Below are positions 1 through 7,846 of a stretch of DNA of 64,000 bases, piece after piece. The position numbers and the translations under genes are program-made. Numbering within the stretch: the stretch's first letter is position 1; each line of letters begins with the position of its first letter. The notes beneath the pieces are model-generated. The model was not told the DNA's origin. It searched no databases and worked only from the letters and a program-made list of their open reading frames with translations. The DNA is from Bradyrhizobium quebecense (GTDB lineage: Bacteria > Pseudomonadota > Alphaproteobacteria > Rhizobiales > Xanthobacteraceae): NCBI RefSeq assembly GCF_013373795.3, contig NZ_CP088022.1:8253501-8317500 (forward strand), given 5' to 3'.

Positions 1-191
1 TCGGCCGGGCCGAAGGCGCGCTTCGCCAGCTCGGCGCCACTGGCGGCACCGAATGCCTGCGCGCCGACCGGATTGGCCCACAGAATCCGTGCGCCGTCGG
101 CCGACCACAGCCATGCCGGCAGGGCGCCCGACGCATGGTCCGCCAGCCTCACATCGCCGAGCGCCTGGATCTGGAATTCCGCGTCACTCAT
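1..191 (-). CDS. PAS-domain signalling protein, N-terminal part only
   Basis: This minus-strand reading frame starts with ATG at 191 and runs off the left edge, so only about 63 residues are visible. The stretch PAWLWSADGARILWANPVGAQ has the look of the start of a PAS fold (W-x-x-D-G-x-x-I-x-W-x-N-P), as in sensor histidine kinases. No kinase residues lie inside the window, so the kinase identity is an inference. It is divergent from the phasin gene to the right. Confidence 0.55.
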   Translation of the reverse strand, partial: MSDAEFQIQALGDVRLADHASGALPAWLWSADGARILWANPVGAQAFGAASGAELAKRAFGPA

Positions 192-551
192 CACGCAAGA
201 TTTGACCGCATGGTTTGGCTTCTTCCTTAGCTTTGCCGGAGCGCCGGCGGCCGCAGGACGACAGCCTTAACAGAAGGTTAGTATCGCAATTGGGGGGCGG
301 CAGGTCCATGTCCGCGGCCAGGGTGCCCCGGCTTAAGCCGGGATAACGTTAACTTGGCTGAACGATCCACTGCCGTTTGGCGTTGTCGGGCAGAGAGAGG
401 CGGCTGCGACAGCGTGTTGCGGAGCCAGGGCGCCGCGTCATACCTGCGATTGCAGTGCCGCGATATGTTCTGCCGTCCATTCTACCTTGTATTCTGCCTT
501 GGGCCCGCAAGGCCAACCGGCGGGCCGACCACCAAGCGAGGGAGAGCGACC
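192..551. other. Intergenic region upstream of the phasin gene
   Basis: About 360 bases between a divergent PAS-protein start and the first phasin start. No convincing gene, RNA or repeat was seen. It must hold the promoters of both flanking genes. The phasin frame is open upstream to 354, but those residues do not look like phasin sequence. Confidence 0.5.
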
Positions 552-950
552 ATGAGCGACAACGGGCGTGACCATTTCGAGATCCCCAAATTCGAAATTC
601 CCAAGGACATGCGGTCGATGGCGGAGGCGAGCTTCGACCAGGCGCGCAAGGCTTTCGAGCAGTTCGTGACCAACGCGCGGGACACCGCCGGCAAGATCGA
701 GGAGCGCAACGCCACGATGCGCGCCGGCGCCAAGGACCTTTCCACCAAGGCGCTGTCCTACGCCGAGAAGAACGTGCAGTCGTCGCTGGATTACGCCCAG
801 TCGCTGCTCAAGGCCAAGGACCTCACCGAGGTCATGCGGTTGCACAGCGAATATGTGCAGGGCCAGATGCGCTCGCTCGCCGAGCAGGCCAGCGAAATGG
901 GCCAGGCGGTCAGCCGCGCCGCGATGGATGCGGTCAAGCCCAAGAGCTAA
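552..950 (+). CDS. Phasin family protein
   Basis: This is a 132-residue polyhydroxyalkanoate granule-associated protein. Phasins coat storage granules in the cytoplasm and control their size and number. The sequence is almost wholly amphipathic helix with no Cys or membrane segment, starts with the repeated motif FEIPKFEIPKDM, and contains the phasin_2-like stretch SSLDYAQSLLKAKDLTEV. I chose ATG 552 because a GGGAGA ribosome site lies just upstream and the open frame before it is not phasin-like. A second, related phasin follows about 270 bases downstream. Confidence 0.88.
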   Translation: MSDNGRDHFEIPKFEIPKDMRSMAEASFDQARKAFEQFVTNARDTAGKIEERNATMRAGAKDLSTKALSYAEKNVQSSLDYAQSLLKAKDLTEVMRLHSEYVQGQMRSLAEQASEMGQAVSRAAMDAVKPKS

Positions 951-1218
951 GAGCTGATGGAGAGCTGACGGACTGTGGCAGGCCAATCTTGGTTGGGCGC
1001 GGTAACCCCATATTCCGCCGCATAAAAAATGTGGCGTTGCACGCGATCATACGTTGCGTTGCACAAAATTGACATGATATGGGTGTTTATTAGGCGCGCC
1101 CGACGAAGGGCAATCCCGTGAATCAAGGCAGCGTGATCCATTTCAGCGTTCCGGCCCTTGTGTCTCCGGGACGTCCGCAATGGTCACATCTACTCACCCG
1201 TTGCGAAGGATTACACGT

Positions 1219-1656
1219 ATGACCAACCCGTCCGATCCGTTTTCCGCCTCGATCATCCCGTTCGAGGTTCCCGAGCAGATGCGCGCGTTCGCTGAAAAGG
1301 GCGTGCTGCAGGCCCGCGACAGCTACGCCAAGTTCAAGGACGCTGCCGAGACTCACAACTCGACGGTCGAGGCCGTGTTCACCTCGGTGAACAAGGGCGC
1401 CACCGCGTATTCGGCCAAGCTGATCGAGTTCTTCAAGGCCAACACCACCTCCTCGCTCGACTTCGCCCAGGAGCTGTTCAGCGTGAAGTCGCCGACCGAA
1501 GCGGTCGAGCTGTGGACCTCGCACGCCCGCAAGCAGTTCGAGACCTACACCGCGCAGGTCAAGGAACTGGCCGAGCTCGGCCAGAAGGTCGCCAGCGAGA
1601 CCGCCGAGCCGATCAAGGCCAGCGCCTCGAAGTTCTACCAGCAGCCGGCCGCCTGA
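1219..1656 (+). CDS. Phasin family protein (second copy)
   Basis: This is a 145-residue phasin paralogue with the same core as its neighbour: VPEQMRAFAEKG near the start, then TSSLDFAQELFSVKSPTEA in the middle and a helical C-terminus. I chose ATG 1219 because the protein then begins MTNPSDPF like other phasins; an upstream GTG or ATG in the same frame adds an unrelated leader. A strong hairpin with a T run lies 24 bases after the stop. The two phasins have separate upstream regions and are probably regulated apart. Confidence 0.88.
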   Translation: MTNPSDPFSASIIPFEVPEQMRAFAEKGVLQARDSYAKFKDAAETHNSTVEAVFTSVNKGATAYSAKLIEFFKANTTSSLDFAQELFSVKSPTEAVELWTSHARKQFETYTAQVKELAELGQKVASETAEPIKASASKFYQQPAA

Positions 1657-1680
1657 TCGCAGCCTGCATGAGATAGCGGA

Positions 1681-1712
1681 AGGCCCGGGCCGATGCGGTC
1701 CGGGCCTTTTTG
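1681..1712 (+). terminator. Rho-independent terminator after phasin 2
   Basis: The inverted repeat AGGCCCGG / CCGGGCCT with a short loop is followed by TTTTT. It lies directly after the phasin stop codon and before tRNA-His. Confidence 0.85.
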
Positions 1713-1842
1713 CTGGACGGGGCCGTGGATTGGCCCGAGATAAGAGCGGAAATCAGCGCGTTACGGCCTTGCCAAAGGCGGGCGTTGCACCTAGTTTCCG
1801 CCAAAATCGCCGCCCCCTTTTTGCGGGGCCGTGCGTCAGGAT

Positions 1843-1919
1843 GCAGTTGTAGCTCAGTTGGTTAGAGCGCCTGTCTGTGGAACAGGAGGTCGGTGGTTCG
1901 AGCCCACCCAACTGTACCA
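1843..1919 (+). tRNA. tRNA-His (GUG)
   Basis: This is a complete 77-base cloverleaf: acceptor GCAGTTG pairs with CAACTGT, the D arm is GCTCAGTTGGTTAGAGC, the anticodon stem CCTGT/ACAGG encloses CTGTGGA (anticodon GTG), the T arm is GGTGG-TTCGAGC-CCACC, then A and an encoded CCA. The base before position 1 is T and the discriminator is A, so there is no genomic G(-1):C73 pair. This matches the tRNA-His known from a clade of alphaproteobacteria. Its 3' end borders the accessory region. Confidence 0.95.
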
Positions 1920-2283
1920 GCGAAATCAATAGCTTACTCTGGCCTTCGCAGGGCTCTAACAACCGCTAGCTACCATATAGCTACCGCGGCGGCGGAACGC
2001 TTTCTGGTTCTAAAAACAGTCGTTCGTAATGGCAGGGTCACAGGTTCGAGTACTGTTTGCGACAAGCTCAACCTGATGAAATTGCTCCCCAGCCCTCGCG
2101 AGATTCGCGGTGGGATAACGTGGGAACGCAAGTCAGTCCCGACAGTCCCGGCGATCGACGGCAAGCGAACTTGCTACGCCGTCGTACCGGCTGATCGCGG
2201 CGGCATGTCAAGGTCACCCGGTTCGCAATGCGCTATTGGTAGCGAGTCAAAGACGGTTAAGAGCAAGCCAGGCGAAAAAGATC
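1920..2283. other. AT-richer segment between tRNA-His and tenA
   Basis: No credible gene was seen. The composition drops just past the tRNA 3' end, as expected at an integration boundary. Bases 2020-2070 contain a weak tRNA-3'-half look-alike (a GGTTCGAGT loop with a poor stem), which I did not call. No thiamine (TPP) riboswitch could be recognised in front of tenA. Confidence 0.4.
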
Positions 2284-2967
2284 GTGAGTTTTTTCGAGCG
2301 TTTAAAGACAGAAGCATCCGCTGAGTGGCGGGCTTACACCGAGCATCCCTTCACGAACGGAATGGCAGACGGCTCGCTCCCCGAAGCGGCGTTTCGTCAC
2401 TACCTCGTTCAGGACTACCTGTTCCTCATCGAGTCTGCTCGCGCCTACGCGCTCGCGGTCTACAAGTCGCCCAAACTTGCCGACATGCGTGAAGCAGCGG
2501 CCGGCCTTTCGGCCATCCTTGATGTCGAGATGAACTTGCATGTGAAGCTCTGTGCCGGTTGGGGTCTATCCCTGAGCGATCTTGAACAAACCCGTCCGGC
2601 GGTCGAGATGCTGGCCTATACACGCTACGTGCTCGACGCAGGTATGCGCGGCGATCTGCTGGCACTCAAAGTCGCGCTTGCCCCCTGCGTGATCGGGTAC
2701 GCGGAGATCGCAACGCGGCTCGCCTCGCGACCCGATGCGGATGCTGCGACGAACTCCTATCGTGTTTGGATCGCCGAGTACGCTGGCGTACCGTACCAAG
2801 AGGTCGCGACAAAAGCGCGGGCGCACATGGAACTTCTCGCCGATCTCTACGCCACGCCGGCCCGCGAGGCGGAGCTGATTGCGATATTCAAGGAAGCCAC
2901 CCGACTCGAGGCAGACTTTTGGGAGATGGGCTGGCGCGCGGGAATAAGTTCGCCAACGCGCCAGTAA
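2284..2967 (+). CDS. tenA: TenA family thiaminase II / aminopyrimidine hydrolase
   Basis: The 227-residue protein is an all-helical TenA homologue that salvages thiamin breakdown products by hydrolysing aminopyrimidines in the cytoplasm. Visible family features are the early HPFTNGMADGSLPEAAF segment, the YLVQDYLFL motif carrying the substrate-binding Asp, and APCVIGYAEI with the catalytic Cys, so it belongs to the Cys-type (TenA_C) branch. I prefer the GTG start at 2284, preceded by AGGCG, because homologues typically begin FFERLK; the frame is open to ATG 2236. It sits alone between tRNA-His and phage-like small genes, with no other thiamin gene nearby. Confidence 0.85.
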   Translation: MSFFERLKTEASAEWRAYTEHPFTNGMADGSLPEAAFRHYLVQDYLFLIESARAYALAVYKSPKLADMREAAAGLSAILDVEMNLHVKLCAGWGLSLSDLEQTRPAVEMLAYTRYVLDAGMRGDLLALKVALAPCVIGYAEIATRLASRPDADAATNSYRVWIAEYAGVPYQEVATKARAHMELLADLYATPAREAELIAIFKEATRLEADFWEMGWRAGISSPTRQ

Positions 2968-2982
2968 GTCATTCGGAAGACG

Positions 2983-3201
2983 TTAAGCGGGGCTTACTTC
3001 AATCGACTTGCGGGCGTCCGGCGGCGTCTTAAGCCATACTCTCAAATCGTCCGGCAGGATGATCGTACGCCTCCCGTGCTTCTTGGCCTTGAGGTCACTG
3101 GTGCTGATCGCCTCGCGAATGGAGGTCAGCCCGATCCCGATGAGGGCGCTTGCCTCCTCTGGTGAAACCGACAGCCGTTCCGAGAGCAGTCGCGCCAGCA
3201 T
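2983..3201 (-). CDS. Small excisionase/AlpA-like HTH protein
   Basis: A 72-residue protein with a MerR/HTH_17-like fold: VSPEEASALIGIGLTSIREAI forms the helix-turn-helix and HGRRTIILPDDLRVWL the following wing and helix. This arrangement is typical of excisionases and small regulators of integrated elements. It is divergent from the basic 66-residue gene, with an inverted repeat between the two. The direct function is inferred from the fold only. Confidence 0.6.
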   Translation of the reverse strand: MLARLLSERLSVSPEEASALIGIGLTSIREAISTSDLKAKKHGRRTIILPDDLRVWLKTPPDARKSIEVSPA

Positions 3202-3208
3202 ATTGAGT

Positions 3209-3225
3209 CAACTCATAGAGAGTTG
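3209..3225. promoter_or_regulatory. Inverted repeat, candidate operator
   Basis: CAACTC, a five-base spacer ATAGA, then GAGTTG form a perfect dyad directly upstream of the minus-strand HTH start and in the promoter region of the plus-strand basic gene. It could be the autoregulatory site of the HTH protein. Confidence 0.4.
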
Positions 3226-3277
3226 CGCCTCAATGCGGCTGTGCTAGTACGCCCACTCTCGAATCGAGGAGCTAAAA

Positions 3278-3478
3278 GTGGCGAAGAAAGCAAAGAAGAA
3301 GGCTACGAAGAAGAAACCTGTGCGTCGTGAATACACAAAGGCTGACGTGAAGGAGCTGCGCGCTCACTCGAAAGCGAAGACTCCGGTTGCAAAAATTGCG
3401 AAGCTCACAAAGCGCTCCGAAGGCTCACTCCGCCAAAAGGCGCTCAAGCTCGGAGTCCGGCTCGGTCACCAGCGCTAG
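3278..3478 (+). CDS. Small lysine-rich DNA-binding-like protein
   Basis: A 66-residue very basic protein. Residues 1-16 are a Lys/Ala-rich tail (AKKAKKKATKKK), and the rest, YTKADVKELRAHSKAKTPVAKIAKLTKRSEGSLRQKALKLG, reads as a single helix-turn-helix unit. The GTG start at 3278 is supported by AGGAG nine bases upstream. The tail resembles the Lys-rich tails of histone H1-like proteins. No specific function can be assigned; nucleic-acid binding is likely. Confidence 0.65.
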   Translation: MAKKAKKKATKKKPVRREYTKADVKELRAHSKAKTPVAKIAKLTKRSEGSLRQKALKLGVRLGHQR

Positions 3479-3735
3479 AAGGCGACCAGAACGTTGTTGC
3501 AAATTGTCTGCGTTCTCGCTGCTGTTGTCGCAATGTTTCTTGCGCGCTCATTACGACTTCAGCCGGGCAGCCGCAGTTGGCGGTTGGCTAGAAGAACATC
3601 CTAGAAGACTGGGCAGAAACGAAGCCCACCTAATCGCGGCTATCACGTGGCGTTCAGGCGCACGAAGCAATGGCGCCTGCAGAGCCGCAGATTGAAGGAC
3701 ATTACACAAGAACTAGCGCGGGCGATTTCCCCATA

Positions 3736-3781
3736 TGTGCGGCAGGATTCGAACCTGCAACCAGGACCGTTATGAGCGGCG
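3736..3781 (-). pseudogene. 3'-half fragment of a CAU-anticodon tRNA
   Basis: On the minus strand one reads CCG-CTCATAA-CGG (anticodon stem and loop, CAT anticodon), a variable region, and a perfect T arm GCAGG-TTCGAAT-CCTGC. No D arm or 5' acceptor strand precedes it and the 3' acceptor is not followed by CCA. It is therefore a broken piece, of the Met or Ile2 type, of the kind left when an element integrates at a tRNA 3' end. Confidence 0.6.
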
Positions 3782-4189
3782 GGATTGCGATCGGCTTCGT
3801 TGATGTTGCTGTCTTTTGTTTCAGTCCGATCGCGTCGTTGCGCTTCGGTTGGGTCGTTTCTGGTGCGAAATCGATGCGGCTGCTCGTTCAGACGAGTTGC
3901 CTATTCGGTAAGGCCCACGAACTCGGAAGACATCTACAAAGACGAGCCGGCAGTTCAACTTGAGCCACTTTCCTCCGTCGCTCTTTATAATGCCGATTGA
4001 GCGCGAGCGGTCACGATCCGAATGACATGCATTGCGACGTGCGCCTACGCCCCAAGCCCTTCGATCGAGTGTGCTGCGGCGAAAGCGCCGCAGAGCTCAA
4101 GATGCCCAAGCCAACGGTCCATCGGCTGCTACGGAAGTGCAAGCGCCTGAAGAAGGAGGAGCGGACCGCGAGCCGGACCTGAGCAAATG

Positions 4190-4229
4190 GTCCCACTGTC
4201 CGGGCCCCTAGGGTTTGGGACGGTGGGAC
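4190..4229 (-). terminator. Long inverted repeat after the ABC-3C operon
   Basis: GTCCCACTGTCC and GGACGGTGGGAC pair with one mismatch around a 16-base loop, 26 bases past the last stop of the minus-strand operon. No T run follows on the minus strand, so a classic intrinsic terminator is uncertain. It could also be a repeat end. Confidence 0.35.
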
Positions 4230-4254
4230 ACTTGCGCCAAATCAACCAATTGGC

Positions 4255-6165
4255 TCAGCGCCAAACTTCCGTCAGCTCAATGTAATTAATGTCGGGCGTC
4301 TTGGGGAGGGCGCGACTGGTCGCGATCACCTGTATAGGTGCGACCTCTTTGTCGTGGGAAAGCTCAACGAACGGTGAGAGTACAAGGTGCAATCGTGATC
4401 CCAATGCCGCTTCTTCGGCGATGTCTGGAATGAAATCAAGAATCGTCAGCCCTGGATAGTGGCAGTTGGCAAAGCGGCTCAGAGTCAGCAAAGCGTAGTG
4501 GTAGGCGAAAAGAAAATAGATCGTCAATGTCCCGCCAAGTTTTGATCGTGCCGGCCTACTGCCAATATTGAGTTGGGTTCGGCGGTCGCTAATCAATGCG
4601 GAGACTTCGCCTGTTGCGGTCCAGGTATTGGGGTCACGACCGCGTATGGCGTCCAAATATGTGTTGAATCCTCTGCTCAAACGATCTCCAGCTTCGTCAA
4701 AATCTATCTTGTTCTCGTTCTTTGTGACACGGAGCTCCAACCCTCTGATTTCAGATTGGAGCTGAGCGATTTCGTCCGTCAATCGCTCGCTCATCTCAAG
4801 TGGACTATGAAATGCTTCAATAGTCTGGCGTCTCGCGTTCAATTCACCAATGCGCTGGTCTATGAGCGCAAGCTCTTCGGGTACTACCGCGGACGCGGAT
4901 GCCTGGAAGGGCCGTAAGGTTTGCTCAAGTTCATTTAGGCGTGCCTCAAGATCGTTGATCGCCAGACATTTCTGACGCAATTCTTGTTCGGCTACGATCA
5001 GAAGCTCGCCTGCTTCGGTGCGCTCCGCCGCTATTTGGTCGCGCTCGAACTTCAGCCGCCGCACCGCTGCTTCTGCATTCGCCTCTGTTCTCTCTTTGGG
5101 CTGGCCACACAGGAAGCAACTGTGGCTGTGGTGGTCCCGCCCTTCGACCGATTGGTCGCAGGCTGGACAATGGGTCACTCTCAGGTTTTCAAGGATGCGT
5201 GCCGCAGCATCCGCCCGATCGAGACGGACAACCTCTCTGTCAAGACCGTTCCTGTAGCGGTCTAGTTCTGCAATCCGCATCTGTACGGCATTCAAGTCTC
5301 TGCGCAGCGTATCGCGCTTGTCTTGGGCTGCAACCCTCTCTACGAGGATTGTGTCTAGTCTACTTGCCTGGGGTTGCGACTGCTCTCGGACAAGCTTGAC
5401 TAAGGCGGCACGTTCGGAAATTAGGCCGTCGATCTCGACCCCAATCCTCGCTGATGCTTCAGCTATTGAGCCAGGTGTGACGTCGCGGGCCAGGTCTGCG
5501 TCCGCCTGGTCCATCACTTCAGGCATGAGCTTGCGGAGCAACTCCTTGAATTGCTCACGCCGCACCTCAAGCTGAGTTAGCTTCTTTTTCTTGTCGGTAA
5601 GTAACGACAGATCGGGGGAGAACAGATGCTGTGCGAGGCCAAGGAACTGCAACAAACAGGCGTGTTGCTCGCTTTCAGGCTGCCGCGGGACAAGATCGCT
5701 CCAAAAATCTTGCCGCCTGTAAATGTGCCGAAATAGGCTTCTCCAGCCGAGCGTGGGCCATGTTCGATCCGAGGCGTATATGTTGCCTTGAGGATATCGC
5801 AGTACCGGGATATCGAGAGCTTCTAGCAAAAGCGTTTGAGCATCTTCGGTCCGGATATGGTCCCCATTTAAAAATATTTGTGAGCGGGTGCCTTGTCCGT
5901 TCCACCGGCGCTCAAGTTCGACCACCGAACTACCGAACCGCAAAAGCGATGAAATCGCGTTGTACTTCTCAACCAATCCCTCATCGAATGTCCCCATTGG
6001 GGTTCCATCATCGGCCATCAAGAAATCAAACATCCGGAGCCAGGTACTCTTCCCGGTGTTCTGTGGTCCGACGATCGCGTTGACGCCATCGGTGAATTCG
6101 AGCTTCTCGATCGTCCCGTCCACCTTGGTCCGCGCGATCTGTTCGATGATAAGACGCTTGCTCAT
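4255..6165 (-). CDS. ABC-3C system ABC/SMC-like ATPase (DUF3732)
   Basis: A 636-residue ATPase with a Rad50/SMC-like plan. The Walker A motif GPQNTGKST lies at residues 33-41. A long coiled coil follows, with two CxxC pairs (CPAC 333-336 and CFLC 350-353) at its middle, like a zinc-hook apex. Near the C-terminus are the signature-like LGGT and the Walker B-like GLTILDFIPD. This is the pattern of DUF3732 proteins, the ATPase of ABC-three-component conflict systems (named in the ABC ATPase survey of Aravind and colleagues). Its ATG overlaps the stop of the middle component by four bases (ATGA), so the two are translationally coupled. It probably senses a DNA structure and licenses the nuclease upstream; that role is inference. 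Confidence 0.85.
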   Translation of the reverse strand: MSKRLIIEQIARTKVDGTIEKLEFTDGVNAIVGPQNTGKSTWLRMFDFLMADDGTPMGTFDEGLVEKYNAISSLLRFGSSVVELERRWNGQGTRSQIFLNGDHIRTEDAQTLLLEALDIPVLRYPQGNIYASDRTWPTLGWRSLFRHIYRRQDFWSDLVPRQPESEQHACLLQFLGLAQHLFSPDLSLLTDKKKKLTQLEVRREQFKELLRKLMPEVMDQADADLARDVTPGSIAEASARIGVEIDGLISERAALVKLVREQSQPQASRLDTILVERVAAQDKRDTLRRDLNAVQMRIAELDRYRNGLDREVVRLDRADAAARILENLRVTHCPACDQSVEGRDHHSHSCFLCGQPKERTEANAEAAVRRLKFERDQIAAERTEAGELLIVAEQELRQKCLAINDLEARLNELEQTLRPFQASASAVVPEELALIDQRIGELNARRQTIEAFHSPLEMSERLTDEIAQLQSEIRGLELRVTKNENKIDFDEAGDRLSRGFNTYLDAIRGRDPNTWTATGEVSALISDRRTQLNIGSRPARSKLGGTLTIYFLFAYHYALLTLSRFANCHYPGLTILDFIPDIAEEAALGSRLHLVLSPFVELSHDKEVAPIQVIATSRALPKTPDINYIELTEVWR

Positions 6166-6719
6166 CTCTGGCCCCCCGAGATGACCGTTCCTAATGCCTG
6201 CTCAGCCACCTCTTCACCAAAAGTCTCATAGATTAGAGTTTTCAGTTGGTTGCCGGTACTTCGTCCAAATCTATCGTTCACTTGTCGCATGTGCTTCAGG
6301 AGATCGGCAAAGGCATCGCTGCCGGCGAGCTGCTTTGCAGCCATCTTGCCGGCAGCCGTAAGAGCTATCCGATATGCGCCCCCCGTAAGGCTAACGGTTA
6401 TCAGCTGTCGCGCTTCTAAATACGCAAGCAGATGGTAGTAACGCTTGTCCCAGGGCCCATAGTGATGGCGTACCATCGCAGCCTCCACGGCCTCCTCTTG
6501 CCGTGGCGACTTCCCTCGCGACGCGACCGCACTGAAAAATTCAGGATACCGCACAAAGAAGTCGAGCTTTGCCATTTTGGTCAGGCCGCTAATGGCGCCT
6601 GCGGTGCCGCCACAAACGCCCAAGAGCAGCAACATTCGCCCGGCGTGAAACTCTAATACGTCGTCGGCCGCTAACGGCGCGGCGGCGGGGCGTCCAGCAA
6701 GGTTCCTCAGGGTTTTCAT
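6162..6719 (-). CDS. ABC-3C system middle component
   Basis: A 185-residue linker protein between the nuclease and the ATPase. The N-terminal part (VLEFHAGRMLLLLGVCGG, then GLTKMAKLDFFVRYPEFF) matches the winged-helix-like beginning of middle-component proteins of the MC2 type. I chose ATG 6719 because it overlaps the nuclease stop as ATGA; an in-frame start at 6752 would add eleven residues and a larger overlap. Both junctions of this gene are four-base overlaps, which is strong evidence for one operon of three obligate partners. Confidence 0.75.
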   Translation of the reverse strand: MKTLRNLAGRPAAAPLAADDVLEFHAGRMLLLLGVCGGTAGAISGLTKMAKLDFFVRYPEFFSAVASRGKSPRQEEAVEAAMVRHHYGPWDKRYYHLLAYLEARQLITVSLTGGAYRIALTAAGKMAAKQLAGSDAFADLLKHMRQVNDRFGRSTGNQLKTLIYETFGEEVAEQALGTVISGGQR

Positions 6720-7846
6720 AGGACGGCCGTCGGCAAATATCGATGGCGGCATCGATCCGTCATCGTGTACATGCAGCCCTGTAAGACGTTGAGCTCAATC
6801 TCGCCATACTTGTTTCGAAGCTCCAGCACGGCATCCAGGCAAGTTGCGTGGAATTTCAGCCCGCTTTGCGTGATGAATCCAGCATCTAGTCGCGCCACGA
6901 GCTGATTTAGTACCGCGGTTAGCTCTAGCTCTGCTGAATCGTATTCCCTCGATTGCTGATACTTTGGGTCTAGCATCCGTTGGCGGAATCCAATGCGTAG
7001 CCGCAATGCATTTTCGATCGTAGACGCCGGTATCCCAGCTAACTCCAATTTCTGCCTGAGATTGGCGCCAGCCTTCGTTGGCATTTGGCCGCGCACACGC
7101 TGGACTTCATTTAATACCCAACTTCGGAGTTCAGTACGACTCTGCTTCCGCTGTTCACGCTGATGGGGAGGCAGAGCAGATAGCCTCACGATCCGACTCA
7201 AAATCCGACTGTAAAGTTCAGATCTCTGGTCGCTGAAGAGGGGTTCTCCAATGGTCTCGAGCCACCGTTCAAGGTATAGGAGGTTCGCGTGCTGCACCGC
7301 CTCCTCAGAACCGACTACGTCCCAGGAAGTGTGGGCAAGCCAATTGGATGGCGACCATCCTGCCAACGAGTGCACGCCATCAAGTCGATGGCCCACTTGG
7401 CGATGTAAGGCACAAGTCGACGAATTGCCGATGCACCGCTCATCTGCAAGCGGGTCATATGTCAGAATCCTTAGCTCGGCGTGCACCGCTGTGCGGCTGA
7501 CGATCCGAAACCTGCAAGGCTCTTCGCACCTATGTTGCGCCAGAGAGCGACCGACGAGCGATTGGTGTTTCTCTTCGCAGATCAGCGAGATCGTCCACAT
7601 CTGCGATAGTTCTGCTGCTTTCACCTGCACAAATTCGACGAGAAGCGTTCCGTTGTTTTGCCGGCGGATCAGCGTGATGTCATCAAGCGTCTCGCACCAA
7701 ACCTGCTCAAGCGTAGGTTCACCGAGCATCTCGATGAAGTACTTCGCGGCGATATGATCTTGGTAAAGAAAGCCAGCACGCGCGATTGCCCCGCCGTGTT
7801 CAAGTGGCTCCAGATCGAAAATTGAAGGCAACGTCTTTAAGTCCAC
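6716..7846 (-). CDS. ABC-3C system effector, Cap4-like dsDNA nuclease (DUF4297)
   Basis: The first gene of the operon encodes 376 residues. The N-terminus shows the DUF4297/Cap4 nuclease signature: GGAIARAGFLYQ at 18-29, CETLDDI at 51-57 and VEFVQVK at 70-76, which supply the Asp and Gln-x-Lys of the restriction-endonuclease-like active site. The rest (about 150-376) is helical and would be the ABC-3C-specific C-terminal domain that docks the partners. The start is GTG; no better ATG lies nearby. The expected action is DNA degradation of an invader or of the host in abortive infection. Biochemical activity of this version is not known to me. Confidence 0.8.
   Translation of the reverse strand: MDLKTLPSIFDLEPLEHGGAIARAGFLYQDHIAAKYFIEMLGEPTLEQVWCETLDDITLIRRQNNGTLLVEFVQVKAAELSQMWTISLICEEKHQSLVGRSLAQHRCEEPCRFRIVSRTAVHAELRILTYDPLADERCIGNSSTCALHRQVGHRLDGVHSLAGWSPSNWLAHTSWDVVGSEEAVQHANLLYLERWLETIGEPLFSDQRSELYSRILSRIVRLSALPPHQREQRKQSRTELRSWVLNEVQRVRGQMPTKAGANLRQKLELAGIPASTIENALRLRIGFRQRMLDPKYQQSREYDSAELELTAVLNQLVARLDAGFITQSGLKFHATCLDAVLELRNKYGEIELNVLQGCMYTMTDRCRHRYLPTAVL

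Larger units (their letters stand above)
3479..4254. other. Gene-poor decayed segment
   Basis: About 775 bases without a convincing gene. It contains a tRNA 3'-half fragment at 3736-3781, a short open frame at 3997-4182 whose SAAELKMPKPTVHRLLRKC part resembles one HTH unit, and an inverted repeat at 4190-4229 just past the ABC-3C operon. The segment looks like remains of an older mobile element. Confidence 0.45.

Noticed and set aside
2015..2075. A second tRNA 3'-half look-alike near tRNA-His
   Set aside because: The T loop GGTTCGAGT is present but C61 is replaced and the anticodon stem does not pair, so chance cannot be excluded.
1920..2283. A TPP riboswitch in front of tenA
   Set aside because: No CTGAGA or ACC-GAACCTGA-like thi-box elements are seen.
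3997..4182. A 61-codon frame with an HTH-like stretch
   Set aside because: No ribosome site, and only one weak helix-turn-helix-like segment; it is more likely a fragment in a decayed region.
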